Positions 63,237-64,000 of a DNA stretch of 64,000 bases are shown here, piece by piece; positions within the stretch are counted from its first letter, which is position 1, and each line of letters begins with the position of its first letter. Source of the DNA: Bufo bufo (Eukaryota > Chordata > Amphibia > Anura > Bufonidae); NCBI RefSeq assembly GCF_905171765.1, contig NC_053389.1, positions 400,692,645 through 400,756,644 on the forward strand, read 5' to 3'. The translations under genes and the position numbers were made by a program. The notes below the pieces were generated by a model. That model saw only the letters and a list, made by a program, of their open reading frames with translations. It was not told the origin of the DNA and searched no databases.

Positions 63237-63739
63237 TTCCTGGGTCAGACAGGGCACTTTTAAACTGTAAAATCAGTTTGAATACCTTGAGGGGTGTAGT
63301 TTCTAAAATGGGGCTATTTATGGGTGGTTTCTATTATGTAAGCCCCACAAAGTGACTTCAGACCTGAACTGGTCCTTAAAAATTGGGTTTTTGAAATTTT
63401 CTTAAAGATTTTAAAATTTGCTTCTAAACTTCTAAGCCTTCTAAAAAAAGAAAATTTACAAAATGATCCAAACATAAAGTAGACATATGGGAAATGTAAA
63501 GTAATAACTATTTTAAGAGGTATCACTATCTGTTTTAAAAGCAGAAAAATAGAAATTTTTAAAATTGCAAATTTTTCCACATTTTTGGTATATTTTGACT
63601 CAAATTTACCACTGTCATGAAGTACAATATGTGACGAGAAAACAATCTCAGAATGGCTTGGATAAGTAAAAGCGTTTTAAAGTTATCACCACATAAAATG
63701 ACACATGTCAGATTTGCAAAAAAATGGCCTGGTCCTTAA
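63237..63739. mobile_element. right part of the TTAA element family seen at 20350-22740
   Basis: AATACCTTGAGGGGTGTAGT, GACCTGAACTGGTCCTTAAA and CTTCTAAACTTCTAAGCCTT follow the order of 22130-22290 and 22656-22740. It ends at TTAA (63736-63739) and has the empty site for the MITE at 22290-22655. Confidence 0.75.
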
Positions 63740-64000
63740 AGGGAACCTGTCATGAACCTTATGCTGACCTCACTGAGGGCAGCATAAATTAGTGACAGAA
63801 ATGCTGATTTCATCGGTGTGTCACTCGTGAGCTAAAAGTAAGTGGTTGCTGAGAACCAGCATCATAATCATTGCAGCCCAGGCCTTGAGAAGAGTCAAAT
63901 CTACCTGAGAAGAGTCCTGGTTATACATAATCTCCTGCTCTCCCCGTCCATCTGCTGATGATTGGCAGTTCTCTGCTAGAGAGAAAGGGAGAAAACTAGA
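63736..64000. mobile_element. TTAA-type element, left end, cut by the window edge
   Basis: Starts TTAAAGGGAACCTGTCATGA. The right part is outside the window. Confidence 0.5.

Overview
The window is vertebrate nuclear DNA, most likely from an anuran amphibian. The only host protein-coding gene I can support is one coding exon of KCTD16. Almost everything else is a dense, nested deposit of DNA transposons, miniature elements and retroelements. The anuran call rests on the KCTD16 sequence, on abundant palindromic TTAA- and TWA-flanked miniature elements, on iterated hAT ends, and on CR1-like, L2-like and Penelope-like debris. I could not run a species search.

Layout, left to right. 1-207 is a LINE 3' end. 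About 208-2945 is the 5' end of a hAT element, split by a complete Tc1-like element (1016-2574). About 3780-5281 is a Penelope-like retroelement, cut by a TTAA miniature element (4687-4907) and bordered by a dead Tc1 element (5282-6891). About 7838-12945 holds exons of a broken MADF/Myb-SANT-like DNA-binding protein, with an L2-like LINE (9597-11955) lying antisense in its intron. 14469-16123 is a complete mariner-like element with 285-bp inverted repeats. 19409-25480 is a run of palindromic miniature elements. 27600-31400 holds more retroelement and miniature-element debris.

KCTD16: a probable untranslated exon near 31950-32128, a splice acceptor at 32641-32643, coding sequence 32940-33771 and a splice donor at 33772. 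The protein is read left to right; its C-terminal exon lies beyond the right edge of the window or was not found. Everything right of 33772 may therefore be KCTD16 intron. That stretch holds two large fold-back elements (36385-37557), two hAT transposase pseudogenes (41873-47060) with iterated arrays, an internally deleted LTR element (47107-48654) inserted in one array, a Penelope-type end next to a perfect 66-bp palindrome (49593-49701), many TWA-flanked elements, two further Tc1-like elements (55016-56590 and 57253-58743), a CR1-like LINE (about 61760-63236), and TTAA elements at the right edge.

How the parts relate: the five Tc1/mariner copies show four different catalytic spacings (DD34E twice, DD35E, DD37E, DD41D), so they are separate lineages. 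Two insertion events can be checked against sequence inside the window: a TAA-flanked element at 22290-22655 against its empty paralogue at 63433-63435, and a TTAA element at 4687-4907 whose removal restores a Penelope reading frame. The MADF-like pseudogene resembles the accessory DNA-binding proteins of PIF/Harbinger transposons. The TWA-flanked miniature elements have the target duplication expected of that superfamily, but no Harbinger transposase is visible here.
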